DNA from: Nitrospira defluvii | Lineage (GTDB): Bacteria > Nitrospirota > Nitrospiria > Nitrospirales > Nitrospiraceae | DNA length: 64,000 bases | Direction of reading: 5' to 3' | NCBI RefSeq assembly: GCF_905220995.1 | Contig: NZ_CAJNBJ010000001.1 | Coordinates: 310,001 to 374,000 of the forward strand | Part shown: one piece after another, positions 17,432 to 27,177 of the stretch | How the letters are laid out: each line of letters opens with the position of its first letter | Numbering within the stretch: position 1 is the first letter of the stretch | Position numbers and translations under genes: made by a program | The notes under the pieces: model-generated | Database searches by the model: none | What the model saw: only the letters and a program-made list of their open reading frames with translations | What the model was told of the DNA's origin: nothing

Positions 17432-18793
17432 ATGTTCCTGCAACGCGTCGCCTTTGGACGGTGGGTCCTGCTCATCAGCGTCACGTTGCCGCTCCAGTCC
17501 CTGCCGGTCAGTGCGCAAGACGCGCCCTCTCCCAATCCAACAATCGAAACCGTCCAAACCGAATCGCCGATCGCCGAACCGCCGCCACCGGCTGACAGCA
17601 CGCCGCAGGAAGCCGTTCGAGTCGAGCCGCTTCCGAGTGAACCAGCGCCTCCGCCGCCGCCCGCTTCGCCGTCGCCCCCTCCGGCACCGCCGATCGTTGT
17701 ACCGACGCCAATTCCGCTGACACCACTGGAGGTGCTTGCGCAGGCTCGCCAAGCCCTGCATGCCGAACCCGACGCCCAGGAACCGCGACTCACGCTGGGC
17801 CGCACGCTCTTTCAGCTGGGCGATACCGATGGCGCCATCGACGAGTACCGAACCGCCTTGCGCTTTCATCCCACGGTTGCACAGGCCCATTTAGATCTCG
17901 GCACGGCGCTCATGGCTAAACAAGACTGGCGAACCGCCATGACGGAGCTGCAGGAAGCGGCTCGCTTAGATCCCACCCTCGTGCAAGCCCATTACAGCAT
18001 GGGCACGATTCACTACACCCGTGGCAACATTCAATCCGCCATCAAGGCCTACCAGGAGGCGTTGCGGCTGAAGCCGGATTTTGCCGAGGCCCATTACCGG
18101 TTAGGTTTGGTCCTGAAAATGGCGGGGCGCGACAAGGACGCGGCGCAAGAGCTGGAAGCGGCCGCACTGGCCGGTCTCGCCAAGGCGCAGTACTTCCTGG
18201 GAAACGCCTATCGCTCAGGGCAGGGGGTTGAAAAGAGTCAGCTCATGGCCATCACCTGGTGGGCGCAGGCGTTCGAGCAGGGGTTGCCGGAGGCCTCACA
18301 GGCTCTGACCCAGCTCAGACGGCTGGCGGCGGTAAAGGGTACCCTACAGACGAAACAATCGAAGGCAGCGGCTGAAGCGTTCAAGAACTATTGCGACCAA
18401 CTCTGGCTGGATTTTCCCGATCTCGACCGGGACCAGCCGACACAAACGGTCGGGACCACTCTTCTCAAACAGGGCCGCACCGCCGAGGCCCTGCCGGTGC
18501 TGTTGCGTGAAGCCTATGCACTCAACGAGATTTCCCATGCGACCCTCGTACAATTGTACGAACAGGGGCTCGATGGCCAACTGCCGCCCCATGGCCAATG
18601 GATTCTGAGTTACCTGGAATCGACCGCCGCCGACGGCGCGATACCATCCCGCATGGCTCTCGCCCGCATTTACGCCAAGGGCCTGGGCTTGGCCCCTGAT
18701 CTCGCAAGGGCCAAGAGCTACCTGAAAGGTCTCCCACGGGAGGACGTCAAACGCATCCTCGACGACGCCGCCTCCGAGCCGCCGAAACCGTAG
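17432..18793 (+). CDS. Exported TPR and Sel1-repeat protein
   Basis: The protein of about 453 residues has a signal peptide ending near VSAQD, a Pro-rich linker (about 40-95) and then tetratricopeptide repeats such as AIDEYRTALRFHP and AIKAYQEALRLKPDFAEAHY. Sel1-like units follow (KAQYFLGNAYRSGQGVEKS and ALARIYAKGLGLAPDLARA). It is a likely periplasmic scaffold. GGAGG about 14 bases upstream of the ATG is a loose ribosome binding site; an in-frame ATG at 17387 is possible. The gene ends 13 bases before the sigma-54 activator gene, suggesting co-transcription. Confidence 0.82.
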   Translation: MFLQRVAFGRWVLLISVTLPLQSLPVSAQDAPSPNPTIETVQTESPIAEPPPPADSTPQEAVRVEPLPSEPAPPPPPASPSPPPAPPIVVPTPIPLTPLEVLAQARQALHAEPDAQEPRLTLGRTLFQLGDTDGAIDEYRTALRFHPTVAQAHLDLGTALMAKQDWRTAMTELQEAARLDPTLVQAHYSMGTIHYTRGNIQSAIKAYQEALRLKPDFAEAHYRLGLVLKMAGRDKDAAQELEAAALAGLAKAQYFLGNAYRSGQGVEKSQLMAITWWAQAFEQGLPEASQALTQLRRLAAVKGTLQTKQSKAAAEAFKNYCDQLWLDFPDLDRDQPTQTVGTTLLKQGRTAEALPVLLREAYALNEISHATLVQLYEQGLDGQLPPHGQWILSYLESTAADGAIPSRMALARIYAKGLGLAPDLARAKSYLKGLPREDVKRILDDAASEPPKP

Positions 18794-18806
18794 CCACGAC
18801 CATCGC

Positions 18807-21521
18807 ATGAGCACCGCCACCCGCTTGTTCGTCAGGAATGTCTGGCTACAAGCTCTGGTCATGGCTTTGTGCGCCCTCCTCGTGAGCCAATTGATCTGGA
18901 CGGCGGCCCCTGCCACGTTCCACGCGATCGAATGGGCCCCGTACGACACCTGGATCCGACTCCGCCCCCATCCGGCACCCGATCCACACCTGCTCCTCGT
19001 CACCAGAGATCCGGCCGGCGACCATCAGTTCGGCGCGGGCCAGTGGGATCGCAGCCTGGCAGCCACCCTCATCACCGCGCTGCATGACGCCGGCGCAACC
19101 GCCATCGGCATCGATATTCCGCTCGATCTCCCGAGTCCGCCCAACCTTGGAGGCGCCGTGAGCGACGCGTTGCTGATCGAGGCAGCCAAGTCGGCCGGCA
19201 CCGTCGCCTATCCAGCGGTCCTAGCCCCGGCTATTGACCAGGAGGGGCCCTCACCGATGATGCCGCCGCAGCACCTCGTGCCGGGGAAGAGCACATTGCA
19301 ACCGGTGCTCGATCTCGATCGGGTGGTACGCCGGGGCCTGCTCTATCATGGCAGTGGATCCAGCGAGCTCCCCTCGTTGGGCCTCTCCTTGGCCGCCGGC
19401 GTCTGGCAGGTTCCGCTTGAACGCATTGAACGGCGATCCGGCTCCATACGGCTACCTCACGCACAGATAGGGGGCGGCGCCACGGGCGACGTGACGATCC
19501 CCGTCGATCGTCAGGGTCGTTTGCTGCTGAACTTCACGGGACCGCAATCCCTGGCGCCGATCCCCTCCGCCACCATTCTCGACATCTTTCGACTGATCGA
19601 ACAGAAGGACAACGACCGCCTGGTCGCCCTGGTCAACGGCAAAGCAGTTCTCCTGACGACACAACCGCGCCCTCAACCGGAACGGACGGTGCCGTCCGGC
19701 GAAGACACGACCGACATGCTGTTGCAAGCACAGCTCCTTCACACGCTCCTGACCCAGGACTGGATCAGGGAACTTACTCCGTGGCAACGAGGCGTCCTCG
19801 CATTCGTCCTCTCCGTCGGCGTGGCCTGGGCTGCCTTCCGGTGGACCGACTGGAGAGGGATCCTGCTGGGCTCAGGCTTGCTGCTCGTCTATCTGGCGGT
19901 CGCAGTGATCAGTCTCGCCCTCCTCCGATTGGTCCTACCCTTCGTAATGCCGGTCACCGCTGCCCTGCTCCTGCTCGTGGCCGGCAGCCTGCTCGGCCAA
20001 ATCGTGGCGACCCGACGCCTGGTGCTGCTCGAACAGGACATGTTGTCGGTGCAACAACAGCTGGTCGCGGTGCGGGAAGCATTGATCTATCAAGAAACGG
20101 CCGTGGAGAGTTTGGAAGAAGACCTCGAGTCCGCTCGCACCAGCATGTCCCATTCCGCATCCAAAGCAGCCGAATCGGCAACACTCGCCGCCGACCTGCA
20201 ACGCATGCTCGCCGAGGCACAGGCGCAGGAAGAAGCGACAAGGCAACGGATGGACGCGCTTGAGGGGCAACTGCACAACCTGCGGGCCGCCACGATCAGC
20301 GCAGCGCCCTTGAGGAATATCGAGCAGGAGCAGCTGCGGCGCGAATGCGAACAATCCGGGATCGTCACCAACGACCCGGCGATGCTCACGATGTTTCGGG
20401 ATCTCAAAAAGGGGGCCCGCTCGCCGGTCACGGTCCTGATCACCGGCGAAGCGGGAACCGGCAAAGAGCTCTGTGCCCGCGCGGTGCATCGATTGAGCCC
20501 CCGCGCCGCAAAACCCTTCGTTGCCGTCAACATGGCGGCTATCTCTCCCGAGCTCTTCGAAAGCGAACTCTTCGGCCATGTGCGCGGGAGTTTCACCGGG
20601 GCACACGCAGACCGCAAAGGCTATTTCGAACTCGCCCATCTGGGCACCATTTTTCTCGACGAGATCGGCGACCTCCGGCTCGACCACCAGAGCAAACTCT
20701 TGCGGGTGCTGCAGGACCGGACCTTCTATCGTGTCGGGGCCACCAGTCCCACCACGGTCGATGTCCGCATCGTCGCCGCTACCAATAAGGATCTGCAGCG
20801 CGGAGTCTCGGAAGGGTGGTTTCGCGAAGATCTGTATTTTCGACTCAAGGGGCTCGTCCTGCACCTGCCGCCCCTTCGCGAGCGCACCGCAGACATTCCG
20901 CTGCTGGCCGAAGTCTGTCTGCGAGAGGCCGCACAGAAGAGCCATCAACCCCCGATGCCGCTCTCAGGGGAAGCCCTGGAGGCGCTCACCACGCAATCGT
21001 GGAAAGGCAACGTACGGGAGTTGCGCCAATGCCTTGAACAGGCGGTGGCGCTGGCCGAGGGGGCGCTCATCACGGCGAGCGATCTCCGACTGCCCGGCAC
21101 GTCGACTTCGGTCGCGGACACACCCACCGCAGCAGCGTTGTTGCCGGACTCGGCCGGCGACCTGGCCGTCCTGAACCAATTGCGTCGAAACCGGTTCGAC
21201 ATGCAGGCCACGGCCAGGGCCCTGGGCTGGGATCGCAGCACGGTCACCCAACGACTGAAAGGGCTCTGCTTTCAGGCGCTCGTGGAATCGGCGGGGGACC
21301 AGGCCAAAGCCGCCTCGGCCCTGGCGGGAGCCCCCTCACTCCTGCGCACCGTCGAACTGAAGCTGATGGACTACAGGGCGCACCTCATGGATACGATCGC
21401 GCCCTTCGCCGATGTGGAGGAGGCGCTGGTCGACTGCAAACGGCGATTCAAGAACCTTCCCGAACGGCACTTCAGGTTCGTCGAAACCCTCGTGCGACGA
21501 CATTTCGAGTCACAAGCGTAA
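18807..21521 (+). CDS. Membrane CHASE2 sensor fused to sigma-54 activator AAA domain
   Basis: The 904-residue protein contains an extracytoplasmic CHASE2-like sensor (about 25-330, with DTWIRLRP and DAGATAIGIDI), membrane helices (about 328-405), a long coiled coil (about 408-505) and a sigma-54 interaction ATPase. The ATPase has Walker A GEAGTGKE, the loop GSFTGA (the usual GAFTGA with Ala to Ser) and Walker B GTIFLDEIGD. A C-terminal helix-turn-helix is present at MQATARALGWDRSTVTQRL, then a helical tail of about 75 residues. It should activate sigma-54 RNA polymerase in response to an envelope signal without a separate kinase. The genes downstream are a sortase system preceded by a sigma-54-like promoter, which is the obvious target. 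Confidence 0.9.
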   Translation: MSTATRLFVRNVWLQALVMALCALLVSQLIWTAAPATFHAIEWAPYDTWIRLRPHPAPDPHLLLVTRDPAGDHQFGAGQWDRSLAATLITALHDAGATAIGIDIPLDLPSPPNLGGAVSDALLIEAAKSAGTVAYPAVLAPAIDQEGPSPMMPPQHLVPGKSTLQPVLDLDRVVRRGLLYHGSGSSELPSLGLSLAAGVWQVPLERIERRSGSIRLPHAQIGGGATGDVTIPVDRQGRLLLNFTGPQSLAPIPSATILDIFRLIEQKDNDRLVALVNGKAVLLTTQPRPQPERTVPSGEDTTDMLLQAQLLHTLLTQDWIRELTPWQRGVLAFVLSVGVAWAAFRWTDWRGILLGSGLLLVYLAVAVISLALLRLVLPFVMPVTAALLLLVAGSLLGQIVATRRLVLLEQDMLSVQQQLVAVREALIYQETAVESLEEDLESARTSMSHSASKAAESATLAADLQRMLAEAQAQEEATRQRMDALEGQLHNLRAATISAAPLRNIEQEQLRRECEQSGIVTNDPAMLTMFRDLKKGARSPVTVLITGEAGTGKELCARAVHRLSPRAAKPFVAVNMAAISPELFESELFGHVRGSFTGAHADRKGYFELAHLGTIFLDEIGDLRLDHQSKLLRVLQDRTFYRVGATSPTTVDVRIVAATNKDLQRGVSEGWFREDLYFRLKGLVLHLPPLRERTADIPLLAEVCLREAAQKSHQPPMPLSGEALEALTTQSWKGNVRELRQCLEQAVALAEGALITASDLRLPGTSTSVADTPTAAALLPDSAGDLAVLNQLRRNRFDMQATARALGWDRSTVTQRLKGLCFQALVESAGDQAKAASALAGAPSLLRTVELKLMDYRAHLMDTIAPFADVEEALVDCKRRFKNLPERHFRFVETLVRRHFESQA

Positions 21522-21644
21522 GCCGGCGGACCAGTCCGCTGCGCACGTTCCCCAAGCCCCCAGCGCCGTAGCCACCCGGCATTCAGCAACAACTGGCGAT
21601 CAGCGAATCAGCTCTCCCGTCATGGCCGACTCCCCGTCGGTCTG

Positions 21645-21664
21645 ATGCGGGGCCAGCCCCGCAT
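21645..21664 (+). terminator. Stem-loop after the sigma-54 activator gene
   Basis: ATGCGGGG and CCCCGCAT form a perfect 8-bp stem with loop CCAG, about 120 bases after the activator stop. A U-run is missing, so intrinsic termination is uncertain; it could stabilise mRNA or slow transcription before the downstream promoter. Confidence 0.4.
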
Positions 21665-21767
21665 TCCCGCTGCCCCCCGCATGAATCGTTGTCTCCACGC
21701 AGCGATCAATTTTCGCTAACTCTTTGTTGTGCCGTTACTTTTCGGTCATCAGGCGCGCGGATTCGCC

Positions 21768-21783
21768 TGGTCTCGCCCTTGCT
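21768..21783 (+). promoter_or_regulatory. Sigma-54-like -24/-12 promoter
   Basis: TGGTCTCGCCCTTGCT has the invariant GG and GC of sigma-54 promoters at the correct 10-base spacing and the TTGCW -12 box, but lacks the CAC part of the -24 box. Transcription would begin near 21794, about 130 bases before the OmpA-like gene. The adjacent gene is a sigma-54 activator, which strengthens the call. Confidence 0.5.
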
Positions 21784-21925
21784 CTAGGCACCGGCCAACG
21801 GCGGGCAACCCGGCAGGAAGGAGGTGAGCATCACCCAGCCGGCCCCGCGGCACAGGGCCAGTCGAAGGTTCGATCAACCACCAGCAGGCCGCACGAGTCG
21901 GCCTCAACACAAGGAGCACCACATC

Positions 21926-22750
21926 ATGCAGAAATCCCCCACAGCCACAGCCACCGTCAGCGCCGGACCAGTCGCCCCGACCATCATGGGACCGGAGAAG
22001 GACATGAAGGACGTCTACATCCTGAGCGGATTGGTCGGATTCCTCGCCATCGTGGTCGCCGCCTTCTGGTACTACTCTCAGGCCGACGAGGCCGCTCATA
22101 GCAACCGCTCAGCCGAAGCACTCAACAGTGCGCAGGTGTCACAAGTCCTCAAGGACTCGACCGAGCAGATGCCGGTCATAGCGTCCGTCCCAACCACCAG
22201 AGTTGAGATGGCTCCTCTGGCGAGCCGAAGCACGGACATCCTGCACGACGATATCTCGTTCGAAGTCGGCCGCAAGGGGTTAACCGACGACGGCAAGGCC
22301 GCCTTGCAACGCCATGCAGAGTTCCTGAAGAACGAACCAGACTGGGGCGTGTTGGTTCAGGGGTATACCGATCAACAGGGTTCGATGAGCTTTAACAAAA
22401 TCCTCGGCCTCAAGCGTGCGGAAACCGTCAAGCAACAGCTGATCGCGCTGGGCGTGCCGGAAACGGCGATTCGCACCGTCAGCCTGGGTGAGGAAGGCGC
22501 CCTGTGCATCGACAAGAGCGATGTCTGCCGCCGGATGAACCGACGGGTCCACCTGGAGATGCGAAAGATCGGCCTGGAGCATATGGTGAGCGCACCCCTC
22601 GCCACTGAATCCCTGACCGACTCACTCGCCGACAATGTCGATCGTTTCACCGAGACGGAGACCGTCGATCCGATCGGCGAGATCCCGGCCTCCGCTTCAG
22701 TCGAAACCGACCCCGCAGCAACCGCCGTCGACTCGAGCACCGGCAACTAA
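21926..22750 (+). CDS. OmpA-family protein of a proteobacterial-type sortase system (PdsO-like)
   Basis: The 274-residue product has one membrane helix (about 32-52), a linker and an OmpA-like peptidoglycan-binding domain (about 108-225) with GYTDQQGSMSFNKILGLKRA and the GVPETAIRTVSLGE region. Two Cys in ALCIDKSDVC may pair in the periplasm. The start is set by AAGGAG nine bases before the ATG. OmpA proteins of the PdsO type occur beside dedicated Gram-negative sortases, and here the substrate and sortase genes follow directly. Its job would be anchoring the system to the cell wall. The PdsO name is inferred from the neighbourhood plus the domain. Confidence 0.78.
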   Translation: MQKSPTATATVSAGPVAPTIMGPEKDMKDVYILSGLVGFLAIVVAAFWYYSQADEAAHSNRSAEALNSAQVSQVLKDSTEQMPVIASVPTTRVEMAPLASRSTDILHDDISFEVGRKGLTDDGKAALQRHAEFLKNEPDWGVLVQGYTDQQGSMSFNKILGLKRAETVKQQLIALGVPETAIRTVSLGEEGALCIDKSDVCRRMNRRVHLEMRKIGLEHMVSAPLATESLTDSLADNVDRFTETETVDPIGEIPASASVETDPAATAVDSSTGN

Positions 22751-22843
22751 TGGCCGGTCGGAACGCGCCCGGGAAAGATGTTCCGTCTTTCCCGGGCCAT
22801 CCGGCGGCCGCGTCATCATCATTCCAGACCATACGAGGATCAC

Positions 22844-24982
22844 ATGCTTGCGACACGCTCTGTTGCCCATCGACAGCGAGCCGGCCGGCTCGCCGCCCGC
22901 CTGATGCTGTGCATTGCCCTCTCTTTTTCCGGATTGGCGACGCCGCCCCCTGCGGCCCTCTCCGCCGAACCGCCCGCCACGCTGACAACCGGAGTCATTC
23001 CAACTATGGGGATCAGCGATGTCACCGAGGGAGCCCTGCTCTTCCGGACCGGCCGGACGGGCCGTTATATCCCGGCCCCCATTCTGAAGACCGACGTGCA
23101 GATTGTCGTCACCGGCACCATCGCCCGCGCGACGGTCACACAGGAATTCACCAACCCGAGCACACGCAAGGGCGATTGGCTGGAAGGGATGTATGTCTTT
23201 CCGTTGCCCGAGACCGCTGCCGTCGACCAGCTGCGCATGAAGGTCGGCGAGCGAACGATCGAGGGACAGATCAAGGAGCGGGACGAGGCCAAGCGAACCT
23301 ACGAACGGGCGAAGCAAGAGGGGAAACGGACCAGTCTCGTGGAGCAGGAACGCCCGAATATCTTCACGACCTCCGTGGCGAACATCGGACCCGGGGAACG
23401 AATCATCGTCGAGATCGAGTACCAGGAGACAGTTCGATATGAGAACGGGCAGTTCCAACTCCGCTTCCCGATGGCGGTAGGACCACGCTACATCCCCGGC
23501 ACGCCGGTGATCATCGAAGGGCAAACGCCCAGGGGATCAGGCACGATGCCGGATACCGACCGCGTCCCCGACGCGTCACGCATCACACCTCCCGTCGTGG
23601 CACCGGACGAGGGGCGAGTGAATCCGCTCAGCCTGTCCGTCACGCTCAGCCCGGGCTTTCCCGTTGAGCACATCGAATCGCGTTATCACCCCATCATCAC
23701 CATCCCCGACGCGGACCAGAGCCATCACATCAGCTTCAAAGAAGAGACGGTCCCGTCCGATCGCGATTTTCAGCTCACCTGGCGCCAAGCCCCACGGACC
23801 CAACCGCTGGCGACCATCTTCACCGAGCGGAAGACCGGCGACACCTATACCCTCCTGATGCTCGTTCCACCGACCCAGCCTGACGCCAATGCGCCGCGGG
23901 TGCCTCGCGACCTCACCTTCATCATCGACACCTCTGGGTCAATGGCCGGCGCATCGATCGAACAGGCGAAGAGTTCTTTGGCGACCGCTCTGACGCGGCT
24001 GACCGCCCAGGACCGTTTCAACATCATTCAGTTCAACAACCAGGTCCGATCGCTCTTCGCCAGCCCGCAACCGGTAAGCATCACCACCATCAAACAGGCC
24101 GTGCGATATACGGAACACCTCAAGGCGGACGGTGGCACCGAGGTGCTGCCGGCTCTTCGACAGGCGCTGAACAGCCCGCAAGACGCGTCTCGCCTCCAGC
24201 AACTCATTCTCCTCACCGACGGGCAAATCGGCAACGAAGAAGATCTGTTCGAGCTCTTGCAGCATCGTGTCGGCACTCGACGCCTGTTCACCATCGGCAT
24301 CGGCGCGACTCCGAACAGCTACGTGATGCGAAAAGTGGCCGAGTTCGGCCGCGGCACCTTTACCTACATCGGCAAGATCGAGGAGGTGAAGGAAAAGTTG
24401 GATGGACTGTTGAAGAAACTGGAGCGGCCGGTGCTCAGCGACATCACACTGGACGGGACCGGCTGGCCGACCCTGGAGCCCTATCCCTCCACTATCGGGG
24501 ATCTGTACGAAGGCGAGCCGGTTGTGCTCGCGATCAAAGCCGCCTCGCTCCCCGAGCAAGCGACATTGCGCGGAAAGGCCGGGAACGTCGCATGGACGCT
24601 TCCAGTTTCCATTCACCCTGCTGCGGCGCAGGGAGGACTTTCCATCCATTGGGCGAGGCAAAAAATATCGGCCCTCATGGACGAAGCGTATAAGGGCACT
24701 CCCGGCGACGCCGTCCGCAAGGCGGTGCTCGATGTGGCACTGTCGCATCACCTCGTCAGTCGGTATACGAGCCTGGTGGCCGTGGATGTGACACCGACCA
24801 GGCCCACCGAGGCCTCGGCTGCTGAACAGGACCGCGCCATGAATCCGGCACGCGCGCAGGATCAGGCGCTGCTGGCCGGCCTGCCGAAGACCGCAACCGG
24901 AATGCAATGGCACCTCCTGCTGGGACTGTCGGCACTCCTATCTGCCGCACTGTTGTGGAAGCTCAGGACGACGGCCGGATGA
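22844..24982 (+). CDS. VIT-VWA sortase substrate (marine proteobacterial sortase target type)
   Basis: The 712-residue product has a signal peptide, a VIT domain (about 40-170, with TVTQEFTNPS and WLEGMYVFPLPETAAVDQL) and a von Willebrand A domain (about 340-515) with the MIDAS motif DTSGSMAG. Its end carries LPKTATG at 680-686, then a hydrophobic helix and KLRTTAG, which is a complete sortase sorting signal. This matches the dedicated substrate family found beside class GN sortases. It would be exported, cleaved between Thr and the following residue and transferred to an unknown acceptor. GAGG lies upstream of the ATG at 22844. The stop overlaps the sortase start. Confidence 0.92.
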   Translation: MLATRSVAHRQRAGRLAARLMLCIALSFSGLATPPPAALSAEPPATLTTGVIPTMGISDVTEGALLFRTGRTGRYIPAPILKTDVQIVVTGTIARATVTQEFTNPSTRKGDWLEGMYVFPLPETAAVDQLRMKVGERTIEGQIKERDEAKRTYERAKQEGKRTSLVEQERPNIFTTSVANIGPGERIIVEIEYQETVRYENGQFQLRFPMAVGPRYIPGTPVIIEGQTPRGSGTMPDTDRVPDASRITPPVVAPDEGRVNPLSLSVTLSPGFPVEHIESRYHPIITIPDADQSHHISFKEETVPSDRDFQLTWRQAPRTQPLATIFTERKTGDTYTLLMLVPPTQPDANAPRVPRDLTFIIDTSGSMAGASIEQAKSSLATALTRLTAQDRFNIIQFNNQVRSLFASPQPVSITTIKQAVRYTEHLKADGGTEVLPALRQALNSPQDASRLQQLILLTDGQIGNEEDLFELLQHRVGTRRLFTIGIGATPNSYVMRKVAEFGRGTFTYIGKIEEVKEKLDGLLKKLERPVLSDITLDGTGWPTLEPYPSTIGDLYEGEPVVLAIKAASLPEQATLRGKAGNVAWTLPVSIHPAAAQGGLSIHWARQKISALMDEAYKGTPGDAVRKAVLDVALSHHLVSRYTSLVAVDVTPTRPTEASAAEQDRAMNPARAQDQALLAGLPKTATGMQWHLLLGLSALLSAALLWKLRTTAG

Positions 24983-25566
24983 CTCGGCGCCGACTCAAGG
25001 AGCAGCTTCTGACTGGGTTGGTGGTGGGACTGCTCGCCACCAGCTTCTGGCAGATCGGAGAAGCATCCTATATCGTTGCGAAAGCCAGGCTCGCACAGTA
25101 TCTGCTGCAGCGGGCCTGGACCCGCGCCCTGGCTGGTGAACCCACTCCGAAACCATGGCCTTGGGCGGACACCTGGCCCGTCGCGCGCCTGCAGCTCAAC
25201 CGACTGTCGATGGACATGATCGTCCTGGCTGGCGCCTATGGCCGAACACTGGCGTTCGGGCCAGGACATGTCGGTTCGAGTGCGTTACCGGGAGAGACCG
25301 GCACCATGATTCTCACCGGCCATCGAGACACACATTTCCGGTTTCTCAAAGGGGTGCGACTGGACGATCGCGTGGATCTCACCGGCGCGGACGGACACAC
25401 GGTTCACTACCGTGTTACAGAGCAGCAGGTGTTGGATTCGCGGCGGGATGGGATTCCGTTGGCACGAGACGGCCAGGAGGTGGTCTTCGTGACCTGCTAT
25501 CCCTTTGACGCCGTGACGCCAGGCGGTCCGCTCAGATACGTGGTTCGGGCGGAGCGGATAAATTAA
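24979..25566 (+). CDS. Class GN sortase
   Basis: The 195-residue product has an N-terminal membrane helix (about 10-30) and a sortase fold. The catalytic residues are visible: His in LTGHRDTHFRFL, Cys in FVTCYPFD and Arg in PLRYVVRAE. WPVARLQLNRLSMDMIVLAGA and FGPGHVGSSALPGETGTMI are typical of the class. It is a transpeptidase dedicated to the LPKTATG protein encoded immediately upstream; ATGA overlap of stop and start indicates coupled translation. Gram-negative sortases of this class usually have a single substrate. Confidence 0.94.
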   Translation: MTRRRLKEQLLTGLVVGLLATSFWQIGEASYIVAKARLAQYLLQRAWTRALAGEPTPKPWPWADTWPVARLQLNRLSMDMIVLAGAYGRTLAFGPGHVGSSALPGETGTMILTGHRDTHFRFLKGVRLDDRVDLTGADGHTVHYRVTEQQVLDSRRDGIPLARDGQEVVFVTCYPFDAVTPGGPLRYVVRAERIN

Positions 25567-25586
25567 GGAGATCGAGTAGGGGCTGC

Positions 25587-26963
25587 CTACCCGGCAATCT
25601 TTCGATCGGGAGACTCATCCGGCACATGAGACACCGGCACGCTGTAGGCCCGACGATCCCGCGCCGACTCGTGCTTGGTCACAACCAGCCGGAACTGCTG
25701 GACCTCTACCATCCGCCATCGCGCATAGGCCAACACCCCCCACAACAGCAACGCGCCCAGCACATAGTGGGAGAGGAGGAGTTTTTCCACCAGTCCGCGT
25801 GAAACGGCTCCCTCGGTAAATGTCACCGGAGGCGCAAGCAGTAACGTCGCGACCGTCATCGCTGCAAGCCATCCGCCGCGATCGGGCATCGGCAGGCGGT
25901 TCCCTGCATACAACGACAAGGGCAACAACAGAAAGAGGTAGTAGTGCGTCCAGGAAATCGGACTGATGAGCAGCGCGAGGCACAGCACCATCGACAATTC
26001 CACATACATGGTGTCCCGATGCCTCGTGCCGGGGCGACGCAGACACAACAGGCACGAGAGTCCGAACAGCAGGGCCGCACAGAGTCGCCCGGCCATCCGG
26101 ATATCCGGGGACACCGCCACTGGCGTCCAATCGTACAGGCGCGCATCGTCCTGTAACCGCAGCAATACCCCTTCGATCGATTGCACATTGAAGGCGCTCA
26201 GCCCCTTATCGGACAGGGGAAGAATGACCTCCCGATACCAGGCCACATGACTGGCCCACCCCGCATACCAAAGCGAGAGACCGGAGATCGTCGCCAGGGT
26301 GAGCCCGTATCCGAACGCGGCACGCCACTTCTTCATCCCGACAAAATAGACGGCAAACAGCAGCAGCGGAAGCTTGATGATCGCCGCCAGTGCAAAACAC
26401 CCCCCCGCGCTTCGTTCCCAGCCGCGATCCAGACAGACCACGCCTGCAACCAGGACAAGCAACGCGCAGTGCGTCAGGTTCCCCTCTTTCAAGCTGTACA
26501 CCAGCGGCCCGTTCATCGCAAACAGCAACAGGATGGCCCATCGTTTCGACGGCTCCCGGTCGGTCATGCTCCAGAGCAAGAGCAGGGTCACAACCAGACC
26601 GACCAGCGATAGCGCGACAAACAGCCACTGCGCGTGCCGAAGCGTCAGCATGGAGAACGGGGTAAACAGCAACGCCACGATCGGAATATTGACGAATCCG
26701 CAGACCGGCGTATCCCAGCACCGTCTGAAGAGCCGGGGAAGGTCTTCGATGATCGCACGCCCTGCAGGGTAATAGGCGACGTTGAAATCAGAGAAGGGCA
26801 CGGAGGGCTCGGAGAGACTCCAGATCCAGAGCCAGAGCCAGAGCCCGACTACTCCGAGGGCCAGCAGGAGGCACCGTTCGCGGCGAACGAAAGTGGACCG
26901 GAAGGCGCCCCACCACAACAGGCTCAGCGCAAGGACTCCCGCATAGAACACCAGCATGGGCAT
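25587..26963 (-). CDS. GT87-type polyprenyl-phosphate sugar glycosyltransferase
   Basis: The 458-residue product has about 11-12 membrane helices and the features of the GT87 (DUF2029) mannosyltransferase-like family: an early acidic segment PSVPFSDFNVAYYPAGRAI, then FVNIPIVALLFTPFSMLTL and later ISPISWTHYYLFLLLP. The acidic residues after the first helix are the expected catalytic site. It would transfer a sugar from a lipid-linked donor on the periplasmic face. The acceptor is unknown. The gene converges on the sortase operon and diverges from another GT-C-like gene at 27178, so a shared glycosylation role is plausible. Confidence 0.82.
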   Translation of the reverse strand: MPMLVFYAGVLALSLLWWGAFRSTFVRRERCLLLALGVVGLWLWLWIWSLSEPSVPFSDFNVAYYPAGRAIIEDLPRLFRRCWDTPVCGFVNIPIVALLFTPFSMLTLRHAQWLFVALSLVGLVVTLLLLWSMTDREPSKRWAILLLFAMNGPLVYSLKEGNLTHCALLVLVAGVVCLDRGWERSAGGCFALAAIIKLPLLLFAVYFVGMKKWRAAFGYGLTLATISGLSLWYAGWASHVAWYREVILPLSDKGLSAFNVQSIEGVLLRLQDDARLYDWTPVAVSPDIRMAGRLCAALLFGLSCLLCLRRPGTRHRDTMYVELSMVLCLALLISPISWTHYYLFLLLPLSLYAGNRLPMPDRGGWLAAMTVATLLLAPPVTFTEGAVSRGLVEKLLLSHYVLGALLLWGVLAYARWRMVEVQQFRLVVTKHESARDRRAYSVPVSHVPDESPDRKIAG

Positions 26964-27177
26964 TCGATTTTATCGGTAGAACGTCCCAGCAACTTGACCA
27001 TCCCACCTGCATAGGCCGGTTCCTACAGGCCTTGCTGCAGCACCCTGCCTCAGCAGGCCTCCACAAGACCGGGTTCGTTGCCTTCCTGCTTCAGTCTCGG
27101 AATGAATTGTCCGATCTGTCACTACCACACTCCGTTCGTCTGTGGTCGAGTCGGCCTGCACGCAATCTGGAATCACT

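Larger units (their letters stand above)
21522..21925 (+). other. Intergenic region before the sortase operon
   Basis: This 404-base stretch contains the stem-loop at 21645-21664, the sigma-54-like promoter at 21768-21783 and, near 21817, an AAGGAGGTGA stretch that looks like a ribosome binding site but is not followed by a convincing gene. No other feature was found. Confidence 0.55.
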
